Shown piece by piece: positions 27,313-35,236 of a DNA stretch of 64,000 nucleotides. The stretch covers positions 131,169 to 195,168 of the forward strand of contig NZ_JBNUPE010000002.1 in assembly GCF_050409585.1 (NCBI RefSeq). The letters run 5' to 3'. The translations under genes and the position numbers were made by a program. Each line of letters starts with the position of its first letter. Positions within the stretch are counted from its first letter, which is position 1. The notes under the pieces were generated by a model that searched no databases, had not been told where the DNA came from, and saw nothing but the letters and a program-made list of their open reading frames with translations. The DNA is from Facklamia sp050409585 (lineage in GTDB: Bacteria; Bacillota; Bacilli; Lactobacillales; Aerococcaceae).

Positions 27313-28236
27313 TTAATTAAATAATTGGATCGTTTCATCGATTTTCTCTTCGACTAGTTTAAGGATGACTGATTTTTCAAGCTTCGCCTTATAAATAATA
27401 TAATCTAAACATTCCGAATGACTCGGTAAGACGCTTTTTTCAATTAGCTTGTATTTATCCAGAATGGTAGGGTAGGTAGCTGTGGTCCAAGTGTAACTGC
27501 CTTTAATGGTGGCGATAAAGTCAAGCAGTGAACCCCGCTCATAAACTTGGATTAATTTCTTTGAGGAATTAATTTTTTTCTGCCATAAATAGGCCTCAGT
27601 ATAATCATCCCATTCAAAATCACCGTGGATAATTTCTGTAAAGGGTTCTAAGTCTTTAAGCGCTAAATGCTCTTTTTTAGCCAGTGGGTGCTGCTGGGAA
27701 ATCAGAACGACTCGAGGAAAGGAGGAAAGCTGCTTCCACTCAATATAACGCGCTTTTAATTGATTTTCAAAATGCTCCTTGTTCTCCGTATAAAAACGAA
27801 TAATACCAATATCTGCATTGCCACTATTAACATCCTCGATGACTTGTAAGTTGGTTGTTTCAGAAAATTTGATCGATAAGTTATGATGTTCCTCTTGCAG
27901 GCGGTTGATCATTTTGGCGATTGCAAAAGCAATATAAGAAGACCTCCTGGCAGAAATAGAAAGCGAAGAAAAGTAATTAGTCGGTGTTAGATATTTGGTT
28001 TCAATTGACTGATAAAGGGTATCGAGTTTTTCCAAATCATTAAGAACTTGCTGGCCATCATTCGTTAGTTGAACCCCTTTGTGAGTACGATCGAAAATAG
28101 TAAAACCAATCGATTCTTCAAACCTTTTTAATATTGAACTCAAATAGGGTTGTGAAACGAAAAGATTTTGAGAAGCTTTGCTGATTGAACCTGTCTTCGC
28201 GATTTCCAAAATGTATTGAATATGATGAATGTCCAT
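27313..28236 (-). CDS. LysR family transcriptional regulator
   Basis: The 307-residue protein has the N-terminal winged helix typical of LysR: HHIQYILEIAKTGSISKASQNLFVSQPYLSSILKRFEE, with the recognition helix near residues 28-42. The effector-binding domain starts near residue 90 and includes NADIGIIRFYTE and the hinge region FPRVVLISQQHPLAKKEHL. It is transcribed away from the DUF5058-M20 hydrolase operon with 191 bp between the starts. By the normal behaviour of this family it probably controls that operon and itself, with a peptide or acyl-amino acid as effector. The effector is inference only. Confidence 0.9.
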   Translation of the reverse strand: MDIHHIQYILEIAKTGSISKASQNLFVSQPYLSSILKRFEESIGFTIFDRTHKGVQLTNDGQQVLNDLEKLDTLYQSIETKYLTPTNYFSSLSISARRSSYIAFAIAKMINRLQEEHHNLSIKFSETTNLQVIEDVNSGNADIGIIRFYTENKEHFENQLKARYIEWKQLSSFPRVVLISQQHPLAKKEHLALKDLEPFTEIIHGDFEWDDYTEAYLWQKKINSSKKLIQVYERGSLLDFIATIKGSYTWTTATYPTILDKYKLIEKSVLPSHSECLDYIIYKAKLEKSVILKLVEEKIDETIQLFN

Positions 28237-28332
28237 GGTCTAGGCTCCTAATAGTTTGATTATAAGTAAATGAGGATAGGTGGTATTGTTATCATCTATT
28301 TTTAATTGCTAGAGGATGATGGTAAAATTTAA

Positions 28333-28357
28333 TTAAAGATGTAAGCGCTATCTTTAA
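28333..28357. promoter_or_regulatory. Palindromic cre-like CcpA operator
   Basis: ATGTAAGCGCTATCT (28339-28353) agrees with the catabolite-response consensus WTGNAARCGNWWWCA at 14 of 15 positions. It is embedded in a perfect 8-bp inverted repeat, TTAAAGAT-N9-ATCTTTAA (28333-28357). A second palindrome GAGAACGGTTCTC lies at 28360-28372. Both are between the divergent lysR and DUF5058 genes, about 55-95 bp before the latter. Confidence 0.65.
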
Positions 28358-28427
28358 AAGAGAACGGTTCTCAATAAGTTTATCATAGTTGAAGTCTTTT
28401 TTTAAAATTTAATAGGGAGGAATCTGT

Positions 28428-29129
28428 ATGTCAGACCATCTAAAATTTGCCAACCATCCTTTGATGTATCTGGTTAGTGGAATTGGTATTGCTTTAGTGT
28501 TGATTCAAGGGACCTACATCCTAAAGAAAGCGATGAAGGCAACCAAAGAATTAAATATGGATCAACAGCGCGTTAAAAAAGGCCTACGAGTCGCAGCCAT
28601 GGCCAGTATTGGACCGGCTTTAGGGATTGTAGGGAGTATTTTATCCTTGATTGTCTCATTAGGTGCGCCAGTTTCAGCCTTGCGGATGTCAATTATTGGA
28701 GGTACCAACTATGAAACCATGGCCGCCACCTTTGGTGCGCAAGCAGCAGGCGGAGAACTCTCTCCAATGATGGATCCAACGGTGTATGCCAATGCCTTAT
28801 GGACGCCGGCTTTAGGGGTTATCCCTTGGCTAATTGTGACCTTCTTCTTTGGCCATCGCATGAACATGATCAATGATTTTATGACCGGTGGTAAAAAAGC
28901 CTTACTACCAGCAGTCAGTGTCGGTGCCATGTTAGGGTCTTTTGCCTACTTTGTCATGAATAATGTCGTAAAAATTAATGTCAATCCATCCTACGCCGTC
29001 GCTTCTTTATCGGCTTTAGTGATTATGATTATCTGCCAAAAATTAAGCGACCAATACGAATGGTTAAAGTCTTGGTCACTAACGATTGCCATGTTTGCCG
29101 GTGCTTTATGTGGCATGTTCTTTGTTTAG
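28428..29129 (+). CDS. DUF5058 family membrane protein
   Basis: The 233-residue integral membrane protein has about six helices. HLKFANHPLMYLVSGIGIAL at the start, then AMASIGPALGIVGSILSLIVSLGAPVSALRMSIIGGTNYE, is the recognisable DUF5058 pattern. The family has no proven function; members usually sit beside M20 hydrolases and a second membrane protein, as here, suggesting a two-component transporter for the hydrolase substrate. ATG follows AGGGAGG. It is the first gene of a four-gene operon with gaps of 13-21 bp. Confidence 0.78.
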   Translation: MSDHLKFANHPLMYLVSGIGIALVLIQGTYILKKAMKATKELNMDQQRVKKGLRVAAMASIGPALGIVGSILSLIVSLGAPVSALRMSIIGGTNYETMAATFGAQAAGGELSPMMDPTVYANALWTPALGVIPWLIVTFFFGHRMNMINDFMTGGKKALLPAVSVGAMLGSFAYFVMNNVVKINVNPSYAVASLSALVIMIICQKLSDQYEWLKSWSLTIAMFAGALCGMFFV

Positions 29130-29149
29130 ATCTATAAGGAGGAAAAAGA

Positions 29150-29815
29150 ATGGGAGCCTATGAAAAATTCACCAAAAGTATAACTAATTTTGGCCGCTTA
29201 ACCATGGTCTTGGGAGTGATTGCCGTATTACTACCCCCTCTAACCATGACCTTTGTCTTTGGTTATAATCCAGGTTTTGCCGCCATCATCGCCGGAGCTA
29301 TTTCACAAATGTCTGTTTCTGGAGCTTTCTATCTGAGTGAACCTTTAACTTACTTCCCAATTGTTGGTACATCAGGCTTATATTTAACCATGTTATCAGG
29401 TAATGGGGTCAATATGAAGATTCCTGCCGCAGCCATTTCATCGGAAGCCTCAGGCTACAAGCAAGGGACAGATGAAGGGGCTTTGATGGGGACAATCGGT
29501 TTAGCTGTATCCATCTATGTGGCTGTTTTCTTTGTGATTTTTGCGACCATTTTAGGACAAACGGTGATTACTACCTTACCTGCCGACTTAGCGAAGTATT
29601 TTGAGCTAATCATTCCAGGCATTTATGGGGCAATCTTTGGCCAATTTATGGTCAAGTCATACAAGACCGGTCTTTTTGCACTGTTGATTTCAACCGTTAT
29701 GATCTACATTGTTCAGTTCATTCCAGGAAATCCATCTTTTGTTATTACTTTAACATCTATCTTTACTACTATTTTATTTGCGCGTAAACAATTGGAAAAA
29801 GGTCTATTAAAATAA
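29150..29815 (+). CDS. Membrane protein, partner of DUF5058
   Basis: The 221-residue protein has about six membrane segments. I recognise no named family with certainty. The N-terminus YEKFTKSITNFGRLTM leads into VIAVLLPPLTMTFVFGYNPGF; a conserved-looking loop is YFPIVGTSGLYLTMLSGNGVNMKIPAA. Glycine- and proline-rich loops between helices resemble transporter subunits. It follows the DUF5058 gene by 20 bp and precedes two M20 hydrolases by 13 bp, so it is probably the second subunit of an uptake system for peptides or acylated amino acids. Confidence 0.65.
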   Translation: MGAYEKFTKSITNFGRLTMVLGVIAVLLPPLTMTFVFGYNPGFAAIIAGAISQMSVSGAFYLSEPLTYFPIVGTSGLYLTMLSGNGVNMKIPAAAISSEASGYKQGTDEGALMGTIGLAVSIYVAVFFVIFATILGQTVITTLPADLAKYFELIIPGIYGAIFGQFMVKSYKTGLFALLISTVMIYIVQFIPGNPSFVITLTSIFTTILFARKQLEKGLLK

Positions 29816-29828
29816 TAGGAGGTATACT

Positions 29829-30938
29829 ATGATTAGCCAACGTAATTTAGAAATTTTTGAAGAAATGTTGATGATTCATTCGCCCTCTAAAGAGGAAAAA
29901 GAAATGGCAGATTATGTCATTAAATTTCTTGAAAATCTTGGAGCCGAGATTCATCTTGACGAAAGCCAGCATTCCTACGGTGGCAATTCGCCAGTTATCT
30001 TTGCGAAAATTAAAGGAGACATAGAAGGCGAGGGCGTGTCACTAAATGCTCATACCGATGTGATTCAGCCCAATAAAAACTTAAAAATCGTTAAAAAAGA
30101 TAATATTTGGTCCTCAGATGGGACGACGACCTTAGGTGGGGACGATAAGGCCGGTCTGGCCGCTATTTTAACCGCTGTGGAATACATTGTTATGCATCAG
30201 ATTAGTCACCAAGATATTTATGTAATCGTCACTCCCGGTGAAGAGCAGGGGATGTTAGGTGCGCGGAATATTAATTGGGAAAGTGTCTACCAGCATATCA
30301 ATCCTGCTAAAAACTTAATTGTAGCTGACAATGCCGGCAAGGCCAATAAGGTCGCCTACCAAGCACCGACTTGTTACCGCTTTGAGATTACCATTGGAGG
30401 GCGTAAGGCCCATGCGGGGATCGAACCAGAAAAGGGCATTAATGCCATCCAAGTAGCGAGCAAAGTCATTAGCCAAATGCCGCTCTTAAGGATTGATGAC
30501 GAAACAACCGCCAATGTGTCGCAAATTACTTCTGATTTCCCTAATAATGTGGTGCCAGATTCTTGTATCTTTACCGGTGAAATCCGCTCGCATCAAGAAG
30601 AAAAGGTCGACCAATTATTACAAGCCTACGAAGGCATTATCCAGCAGTATACAAACGACTATACCATCGAAACGCGTCGTGACTACCCAGCCCTTGCCAG
30701 TCAAGATGACCTCAAATTCGTCAAAGAAATTGTCGCAGCCTACGAAACAGTCGGTGTCAAAGCAGAGCCTCAAATTATCGGTGGAGGATCGGATGCCAAC
30801 TTTTTTGCCGAAGAAGGTTTTAACTCAGCCATTGTCGGTGTGGGGATGGAGCTGGTTCATACGACGGAAGAATACCTAGATACGGATGAAATGATCCTAA
30901 CGACTAAAGCGTTGATCAATTATTTAAGTAAAGATTAA
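29829..30938 (+). CDS. M20 family metallopeptidase (PepT-like)
   Basis: The 369-residue cytoplasmic enzyme has the two-zinc M20 core: LNAHTDVIQPNKN (first His/Asp ligand), SSDGTTTLGGDDKAGLAAIL (bridging Asp), TPGEEQGMLGAR (catalytic Glu and ligand Glu), and the lid domain with GGRKAHAGIEPEKGINAI. The C-terminal GVGMELVHTTEEYLD supplies the last histidine. It most resembles PepT-like tripeptidases and YqjE-type proteins. In this operon it probably acts on the imported substrate before or after the next hydrolase. ATG follows AGGAGG. Confidence 0.88.
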   Translation: MISQRNLEIFEEMLMIHSPSKEEKEMADYVIKFLENLGAEIHLDESQHSYGGNSPVIFAKIKGDIEGEGVSLNAHTDVIQPNKNLKIVKKDNIWSSDGTTTLGGDDKAGLAAILTAVEYIVMHQISHQDIYVIVTPGEEQGMLGARNINWESVYQHINPAKNLIVADNAGKANKVAYQAPTCYRFEITIGGRKAHAGIEPEKGINAIQVASKVISQMPLLRIDDETTANVSQITSDFPNNVVPDSCIFTGEIRSHQEEKVDQLLQAYEGIIQQYTNDYTIETRRDYPALASQDDLKFVKEIVAAYETVGVKAEPQIIGGGSDANFFAEEGFNSAIVGVGMELVHTTEEYLDTDEMILTTKALINYLSKD

Positions 30939-30950
30939 GTAGGTGGTTTA

Positions 30951-32153
30951 ATGCCAAGCAAAGAACTATTTGAAAGAAATGATCAATACGAAAAAAAAAT
31001 CATTCAATGGAGACGTGATTTACATCAGATTCCTGAGTTAGGCTTAGATTTGCCTAAGACAGTGGATTATGTTCGCAGTCAACTCATAGGAATGGGTCTT
31101 TCGGTTGAAGACCATTATGTCAACGGAAATGGCTTGGCTGTCGTCATAGAAGGAAGCAAAGAAGGGAGTCCAAATGATCGAGTAATGGGACTTCGAGCCG
31201 ATATGGATGGTTTACCCATCCAAGAGGAAACGGGCTTGTCTTTTGCTTCGAGAAACGGTAATATGCATGCTTGTGGCCATGATGGACATACGGCTACGCT
31301 TCTAGCCGTCGCTGACTTTTTATCCCATCACCGTCATTTATTTGGAGGTAAGGTTAAACTAATCTTCCAACCCGGTGAAGAATACCCCGGAGGGGCAGAG
31401 CCAATGATTCAAGAAGGTGTCCTTAAAAATCCGGATGTAACACGGGTATTAGGTTTTCATATCGGTCATTTAGATAAAGCAATTGCTCCGGGTCATATTT
31501 CTTATCGTGTTGGTCCTATGATGGCCTCGATGGATCGTTTTCAGATTATAATCAAAGGCTTTGGCTTTCATGCCGGTTATCCAGAATCTTCCAAAGATCC
31601 GATTACAGTGGCTGCCGAATTGATAATGGCCTTTCAGACCATTAAGAGTCGGAATATTAAAGCCAGTGATCCAGTAGTCGTTTCTGTGACCCATATTGAA
31701 GGGGGTTTTAATCAAAATATTATCCCTGATCAAGTCTTCATTGAAGGCACCGTAAGGACTTTAAATGATGATTTGAGAGCATTTGTTCATCAGCGAATGA
31801 ATAAGATTACCAAAGGTTTGGAAGTCGCTTATGATGTAAAAATTGACCTGTCTTATGAGTATAAATACCCCGTCTTAGTAAACGATCAAGCCTCTACTTT
31901 AGATACTGTTAAAGCTTTACAAGCAGGACTAGGCGATGATTACATTATTCCATCAGCAGAGGCCTTAATGGGGGCTGAGGACTTTGCCTATTATGGTAAA
32001 GAGCTTCCAGCAACTTTCTTATTTTTAGCCAACCCAAGAGAGATTGAAGGCCAGTTCCATGGTCACCATTCTTCTAAATTCGATATCGATGAAAGCAAGC
32101 TCATCTTAGCCTTTAAGGCCTTTATTTTAGCAACCCTTGATTATTTACAATAG
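30951..32153 (+). CDS. M20D amidohydrolase (N-acyl amino acid hydrolase type)
   Basis: The 400-residue metalloenzyme removes acyl groups from amino acids or short peptides (hippurate hydrolase, N-acetyl-diaminopimelate deacetylase and IAA-amino acid hydrolase group). M20D motifs are WRRDLHQIPELG at the N-terminus, GLRADMDGLPIQEETG, HACGHDGHTATLL with the Cys and His metal ligands, FQPGEEYPGGAEPMI with the catalytic Glu, and ALMGAEDFAYYG. The substrate is unknown. It starts 12 bp after the PepT-like gene. Confidence 0.9.
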   Translation: MPSKELFERNDQYEKKIIQWRRDLHQIPELGLDLPKTVDYVRSQLIGMGLSVEDHYVNGNGLAVVIEGSKEGSPNDRVMGLRADMDGLPIQEETGLSFASRNGNMHACGHDGHTATLLAVADFLSHHRHLFGGKVKLIFQPGEEYPGGAEPMIQEGVLKNPDVTRVLGFHIGHLDKAIAPGHISYRVGPMMASMDRFQIIIKGFGFHAGYPESSKDPITVAAELIMAFQTIKSRNIKASDPVVVSVTHIEGGFNQNIIPDQVFIEGTVRTLNDDLRAFVHQRMNKITKGLEVAYDVKIDLSYEYKYPVLVNDQASTLDTVKALQAGLGDDYIIPSAEALMGAEDFAYYGKELPATFLFLANPREIEGQFHGHHSSKFDIDESKLILAFKAFILATLDYLQ

Positions 32154-32160
32154 ATTGATT

Positions 32161-32233
32161 AAAAGAGGACCTCCAATGTTCTTGGGATTTAGTTGTCGTA
32201 ACTTAATCTTACAAGACATGGGCCTCTTTTTCT
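32161..32233 (+). terminator. Long imperfect terminator hairpin
   Basis: AAAAGAGG (32161-32168) pairs with CCTCTTTT (32223-32230); the stem continues with bulges through CCAATGTTCTTG and CAAGACATGG, leaving a loop of about 28 nt. T residues follow. It closes the M20 operon. Confidence 0.7.
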
Positions 32234-32315
32234 ATACAAGGAGCATTTTTAAGTTTACACAAGATGTTTTACACCATGATTCTTCGCTTTTGATATAGAA
32301 AATAGCTCTTTTTTT

Positions 32316-32326
32316 ATGTTATAATT
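32316..32326 (+). promoter_or_regulatory. Extended -10 promoter for the Excalibur protein
   Basis: TATGTTATAAT at 32316-32326 contains TG-N-TATAAT, an extended -10 element, 38 bp before the start codon. No convincing -35 is present. Confidence 0.5.
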
Positions 32327-32363
32327 ATTAACATTAACTATCAATTATAAGGGAGAGCATACA

Positions 32364-33305
32364 ATGAAAAAATGGTTACTAGCAGCCACTGTCGGCTTAT
32401 TGACTTCAGGTCTTTTCTTTAATACGTGGGTAAGTGCAGAAGTCAATGAGGAAGAGTTAGGCTATGTGGTCTTTGCTGAAAGAGAAGACCAATCAAACTT
32501 TGAAGAAGTGGACAAATATAAGGTTCTTTCGGCCAATACCATGAAAGCCAGCTTAAAGAGTGATAAGGATAAGCTTATGACGTTTAACTTACTGCATATC
32601 CTCTCACCAGAAGAAGAAAAAGATGAAGCCTATGCCCAAGAAGCTAAAAAGCGCTTGGAAGAATTGATGAAAGATGCTGACAAGGTCGAATTAGAATTAT
32701 TTGAAGTTGAAAAAGAAGATCTCCAAGATGAATCGGTTAAAAAAGAAGATTATGTGGCGAACCTATGGTTAGATGGCATATTAGTGCAAGAAATTCTCTT
32801 AACGGAAGGCTACTCAGTGATCCAACTCGACCAAACAAAAGAAGCAGAAATGGCTAATGAATACTTAGATGTTCTTGTTCAATCCCAAGACTATGCTGCC
32901 AAAAATCGTTATTATGTTTGGGAGGATAACTCCAATCAGTTTCTAGCCAATGCCGAATTCCCTGAAGTGATTAAAAATACACAAACGGGTCAAGTCGTTG
33001 TTTCTCAAACCGATAATACTCAAAAAGCAAATGCTTTATTTGAATTACCGAGCAAAAACAACCCATCCCATCCAACGCAAGAATCTAATAATTCATACAT
33101 TAATCAAACGGAAGAAGTTTCAGCGCCAGTAGTGTCAAAAGAACCTGTTGACACTAATACAGAACCAGAACCAGCCCCAGAGCAAAATGTTTATTATGCG
33201 AACTGTACCATTGCCCGTCAAGCAGGAGCCGCTCCCGTCTATCGTGGACAACCTGGATATGGTCCACACTTAGATCGAGATAATGATGGTATTGGTTGCG
33301 AGTAA
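32364..33305 (+). CDS. Secreted nuclease-like protein with Excalibur domain
   Basis: The 313-residue exported protein has a signal peptide (residues 1-26, ending SAEV), a domain laid out like staphylococcal nuclease (about 30-185), a low-complexity linker (205-275) and a C-terminal Excalibur calcium-binding motif (YANCTIARQAGAAPV, then PHLDRDNDGIGCE). The nuclease-like part keeps the fold markers (QEAKKRLEELMKDADKVELELF and LDGILVQEILLTEGYSVI). The usual catalytic set is missing: DTPE is SPEE and the YGR arginine is DYVAN. It is probably catalytically dead and surface associated through bound calcium. Its role is unknown. Confidence 0.8.
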   Translation: MKKWLLAATVGLLTSGLFFNTWVSAEVNEEELGYVVFAEREDQSNFEEVDKYKVLSANTMKASLKSDKDKLMTFNLLHILSPEEEKDEAYAQEAKKRLEELMKDADKVELELFEVEKEDLQDESVKKEDYVANLWLDGILVQEILLTEGYSVIQLDQTKEAEMANEYLDVLVQSQDYAAKNRYYVWEDNSNQFLANAEFPEVIKNTQTGQVVVSQTDNTQKANALFELPSKNNPSHPTQESNNSYINQTEEVSAPVVSKEPVDTNTEPEPAPEQNVYYANCTIARQAGAAPVYRGQPGYGPHLDRDNDGIGCE

Positions 33306-33337
33306 AGCTGAACGCTAAATCTTGACTCTTGCCCCTC

Positions 33338-33375
33338 AGAGCTGATAGCGATCCGAGCTATTGGCTCTTTTATTT
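33338..33375 (+). terminator. Terminator after the Excalibur protein gene
   Basis: AGAGCTGATAGC (33338-33349) pairs, with two non-Watson-Crick positions, with GCTATTGGCTCT (33357-33368), followed by TTTATTTT. Confidence 0.75.
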
Positions 33376-33819
33376 TCTATTCAGCAACTTTTTATAATTT
33401 TTTAAAATTTTGTCAACTTTCAACCGATTGTCAAAGCTACTATCTTTTCTTCACACTTCTGCTTATATCATCTTAAATATATGTTTTTATTTTAATAAGA
33501 GTATGATATCGGCCTAGAGTGAGAAAAAGAGGCCCTATTTTAAATAAAAATTTCAATTATTAAAAATTTTAAACTTAAGAGTATTGCAAAGGCTTTAAAA
33601 ATATGTATAATTCAAATTGTTGATCAACATTTAACAATAAATCTGAGGAAGGGGGAGCCTGCTACCTATAGCTAAAAGAAAAAGAATCGCTTAGTTGTCT
33701 TTTAATTTGCTATTTTGTTTTGTTATAAGCCATTTATCATATAAGTTGTGTTTTGCATAAAGTGATGAGAAACTATGAGTCATCACATGGACTCAATTGA
33801 ATATAGTAGGAGGATTCGG
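33376..33819 (+). other. AT-rich leader region of the sigma/lysin cassette
   Basis: About 440 bp with no recognisable gene. It holds a promoter-like pair TTGCAA (33584-33589) and TATAAT (33606-33611) with 16 bp spacing, then a purine-rich GAGGAAGGGGGAG (33645-33657) with no start codon at the right distance. The next start is ATG 33820, so a transcript from this promoter would have a leader of about 200 nt. I see no known riboswitch. Confidence 0.5.
33584..33611 (+). promoter_or_regulatory. Putative promoter of the sigma/lysin cassette
   Basis: TTGCAA-N16-TATAAT is a good housekeeping-type promoter, the only strong one seen before the sigma factor gene. Confidence 0.6.
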
Positions 33820-33996
33820 ATGCTCGAAATAAGGAATTCGAGGAACAAGAAAGTCTGTGAGCTCGATTTGAAACAGAAAACGGTTGTTATTGTTAGCAAA
33901 GGAATTGAAACCAAGATTCAGTTTCTTCCATCCGATAGTGTAACCATTCAAGAAGCGCAGGTAACTCAGAAAAATAAAAATAAAAATAAGAATTAA
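33820..33996 (+). CDS. Small basic protein at the head of the sigma/lysin cassette
   Basis: ATG 33820 with AGGAGG (33808-33813) 6 nt ahead gives 58 residues; a longer frame from 33775 has no ribosome binding site. The protein reads MLEIRNSRNKKVCELDLKQ, then KTVVIVSKGIETKIQFLPSD, and ends in an alternating Lys-Asn tail (residues 51-58). The pattern of two short beta hairpins plus basic tail resembles small conserved proteins seen next to DUF1659/DUF2922 genes, but I know no function. It is followed by a terminator and then the sigma factor. Confidence 0.65.
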   Translation: MLEIRNSRNKKVCELDLKQKTVVIVSKGIETKIQFLPSDSVTIQEAQVTQKNKNKNKN

Positions 33997-34009
33997 GCAG
34001 AACCGCTAG

Positions 34010-34056
34010 ACGGGCTAGATTGTAAGGATATTCCTTAGCTTTCGGCCCGTTTTTTT
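34010..34056 (+). terminator. Terminator or attenuator before the sigma factor gene
   Basis: ACGGGC (34010-34015) pairs with GCCCGT (34045-34050), with an inner AAGGATATTCCTT palindrome, followed by TTTTTT. Transcription into the sigma gene would need read-through or a separate promoter. Confidence 0.75.
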
Positions 34057-34083
34057 CATGTCAAAATTCAAGGAGGAAGACTA

Positions 34084-34641
34084 ATGAAAAAATCATCTGA
34101 AGAATTAACTAATGTCATTATTATGTTTGACCCCCTCATCCATCACTGGCTCCATCATTACCAATTGTCTACCCACCATAACGATTATCAAGACCATCTT
34201 CAGGAGATGCGGTTAGAGTTGTTAAGGCTTTATCAAAAGTTTGAAGGCGATCCCTTAAATTGTATCGATCATCGCTATCAATTTATCGCTTATGCGGGTA
34301 AGGGTTTAAAATGGTTTCTACTCAATCGTTTGCGCCAATCCACTTATCAAGTGACCCCGACAGATCCTGTTATTTTATCAGATCTTATCGAAGAGCTGAG
34401 AGAAGAATGCTCAAAAGAATCAATCTTTTTATTGGAACAAACTGTTAAAGACCATCTAAAAGAACGAGAGCGTAAGATTTTCAATTTAATTTTACAAGGA
34501 AAATGGCGTAATCGTGAAATCTGCCAGCTTTGTAACATCTCTGAGCGCACCATTCGCAATGATAAAAAGCGTATTGCAGCTAAGCTCGGTCCTCTCTTTA
34601 AAGAAAAATCTAAAAACTTGTCTTTTTCTTGCCGTTTTTGA
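34084..34641 (+). CDS. Sigma-70 family RNA polymerase sigma factor, alternative
   Basis: The 185-residue protein is a short alternative sigma factor. Region 2 lies at about residues 8-85 (MFDPLIHHWLHHY, YQDHLQEMRLELLRLYQKFE, YQFIAYAGKGLKWFLLNRLRQ), the layout seen in ComX and SigH relatives. Region 4 lies near 115-170: KDHLKERERKIFNLILQGKW followed by the helix-turn-helix NREICQLCNISERTIRNDKKRIAAKL. There is no region 1 or 3, and no anti-sigma gene next to it. The genes directly downstream encode small proteins, a holin and a lysin, so it may switch them on. ATG follows AAGGAGG. Confidence 0.82.
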   Translation: MKKSSEELTNVIIMFDPLIHHWLHHYQLSTHHNDYQDHLQEMRLELLRLYQKFEGDPLNCIDHRYQFIAYAGKGLKWFLLNRLRQSTYQVTPTDPVILSDLIEELREECSKESIFLLEQTVKDHLKERERKIFNLILQGKWRNREICQLCNISERTIRNDKKRIAAKLGPLFKEKSKNLSFSCRF

Positions 34642-34664
34642 TGATCTGATTGTGTGTATAAGGT

Positions 34665-34683
34665 GTAAGATCGTACGGCTTAC
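34665..34683 (+). promoter_or_regulatory. Inverted repeat before the DUF1659 gene, candidate promoter/operator
   Basis: GTAAG-ATCGTACGG-CTTAC has 5-bp outer arms and a central CGTACG palindrome shifted by one base. It lies 25 bp before the DUF1659 start, where a promoter should be, yet there is no good -10 TATAAT. It is a candidate recognition site for the sigma factor encoded immediately upstream. Confidence 0.4.
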
Positions 34684-34707
34684 ATAAATACCTAGGAGGA
34701 ATGAAAA

Positions 34708-34911
34708 ATGGAAAGTAAAGAATACAAATCAGGGCGTTTAGCGCTTAAAGGTATGAATCCGACAACGGAGAAGACTTTTAATGTCTCTATTCAAGGCTTG
34801 ATTGAGGGGGTTACTCCCAATCAAGTGCAGTTGGTTAAAGATCAAATCGATCAATTAACCATTAATCCAACCGATACCGCTCAAGCTGTTTATGCTTATA
34901 ATTTTATTTAA
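34708..34911 (+). CDS. DUF1659-like small protein
   Basis: The 67-residue soluble protein reads MESKEYKSGRLALKGMNP, TEKTFNVSIQGLIEGVTPNQVQLV, then a C-terminal QAVYAYNFI. Length, strand-helix pattern and position before a DUF2922 gene fit DUF1659 (YvzF-like) proteins, whose function is unknown. ATG follows AGGAGGA with 8-9 nt spacing. The small DUF1659/DUF2922 pair is widely found together in Firmicutes and here opens the stretch leading to holin and lysin. Confidence 0.72.
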   Translation: MESKEYKSGRLALKGMNPTTEKTFNVSIQGLIEGVTPNQVQLVKDQIDQLTINPTDTAQAVYAYNFI

Positions 34912-34932
34912 TGATGGAAAGGGGAAAACAAG

Positions 34933-35172
34933 ATGAAAGATAGTATGGTATTAGAATTGATTTTCTTAGATGCGGCGGGTAAAACGCGTAAGATTACGAT
35001 TAATCAACCAGCTGATTCAGTTACTAAAGAAACTGCCGAAGCTGTGATGCAGGCTCTAGTTGACTGTGATTTATTCAAAGATGATCAGGGCGTAGATATG
35101 TATGTGACTCCGGTTGCCGCTCGCTATGTTGAGCGTAATGTTACCGATGTTTATGCCTATGAAGAAGCTTAG
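34933..35172 (+). CDS. DUF2922 family protein
   Basis: The 79-residue protein has the DUF2922 pattern: VLELIFLDAAGKTRKITINQPAD, a helix KETAEAVMQALVDCDLF and the end VTPVAARYVERNVTDVYAYE. No function is known for the family. It is 21 bp after the DUF1659-like gene with its own AAAGGGG site. Both proteins share the mixed beta-hairpin/helix appearance and may be partners. Confidence 0.82.
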   Translation: MKDSMVLELIFLDAAGKTRKITINQPADSVTKETAEAVMQALVDCDLFKDDQGVDMYVTPVAARYVERNVTDVYAYEEA

Positions 35173-35189
35173 TTAAGCATGATTTTAGA

Positions 35190-35216
35190 GGGGCTGAGTG
35201 TTTGCTCAGCTCCTTA
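35190..35216 (+). terminator. Hairpin between DUF2922 and the coiled-coil gene
   Basis: GGGGCTGAG (35190-35198) pairs with CTCAGCTCC (35205-35213), with one G-T pair and a 6-nt loop. Few T residues follow, so it may only partly terminate transcription, or protect the 3' end of the upstream message. Confidence 0.55.
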
Positions 35217-35236
35217 TTACTAAAAGGAGGTTGTGC

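Noticed and set aside
32161..32233. Riboswitch or T-box
   Set aside because: The structure lies after a stop codon, has T residues at the end and lacks T-box or known riboswitch motifs.
33775..33819. Longer start for the small basic protein
   Set aside because: No ribosome binding site at 33775, whereas ATG 33820 has AGGAGG at 6 nt.
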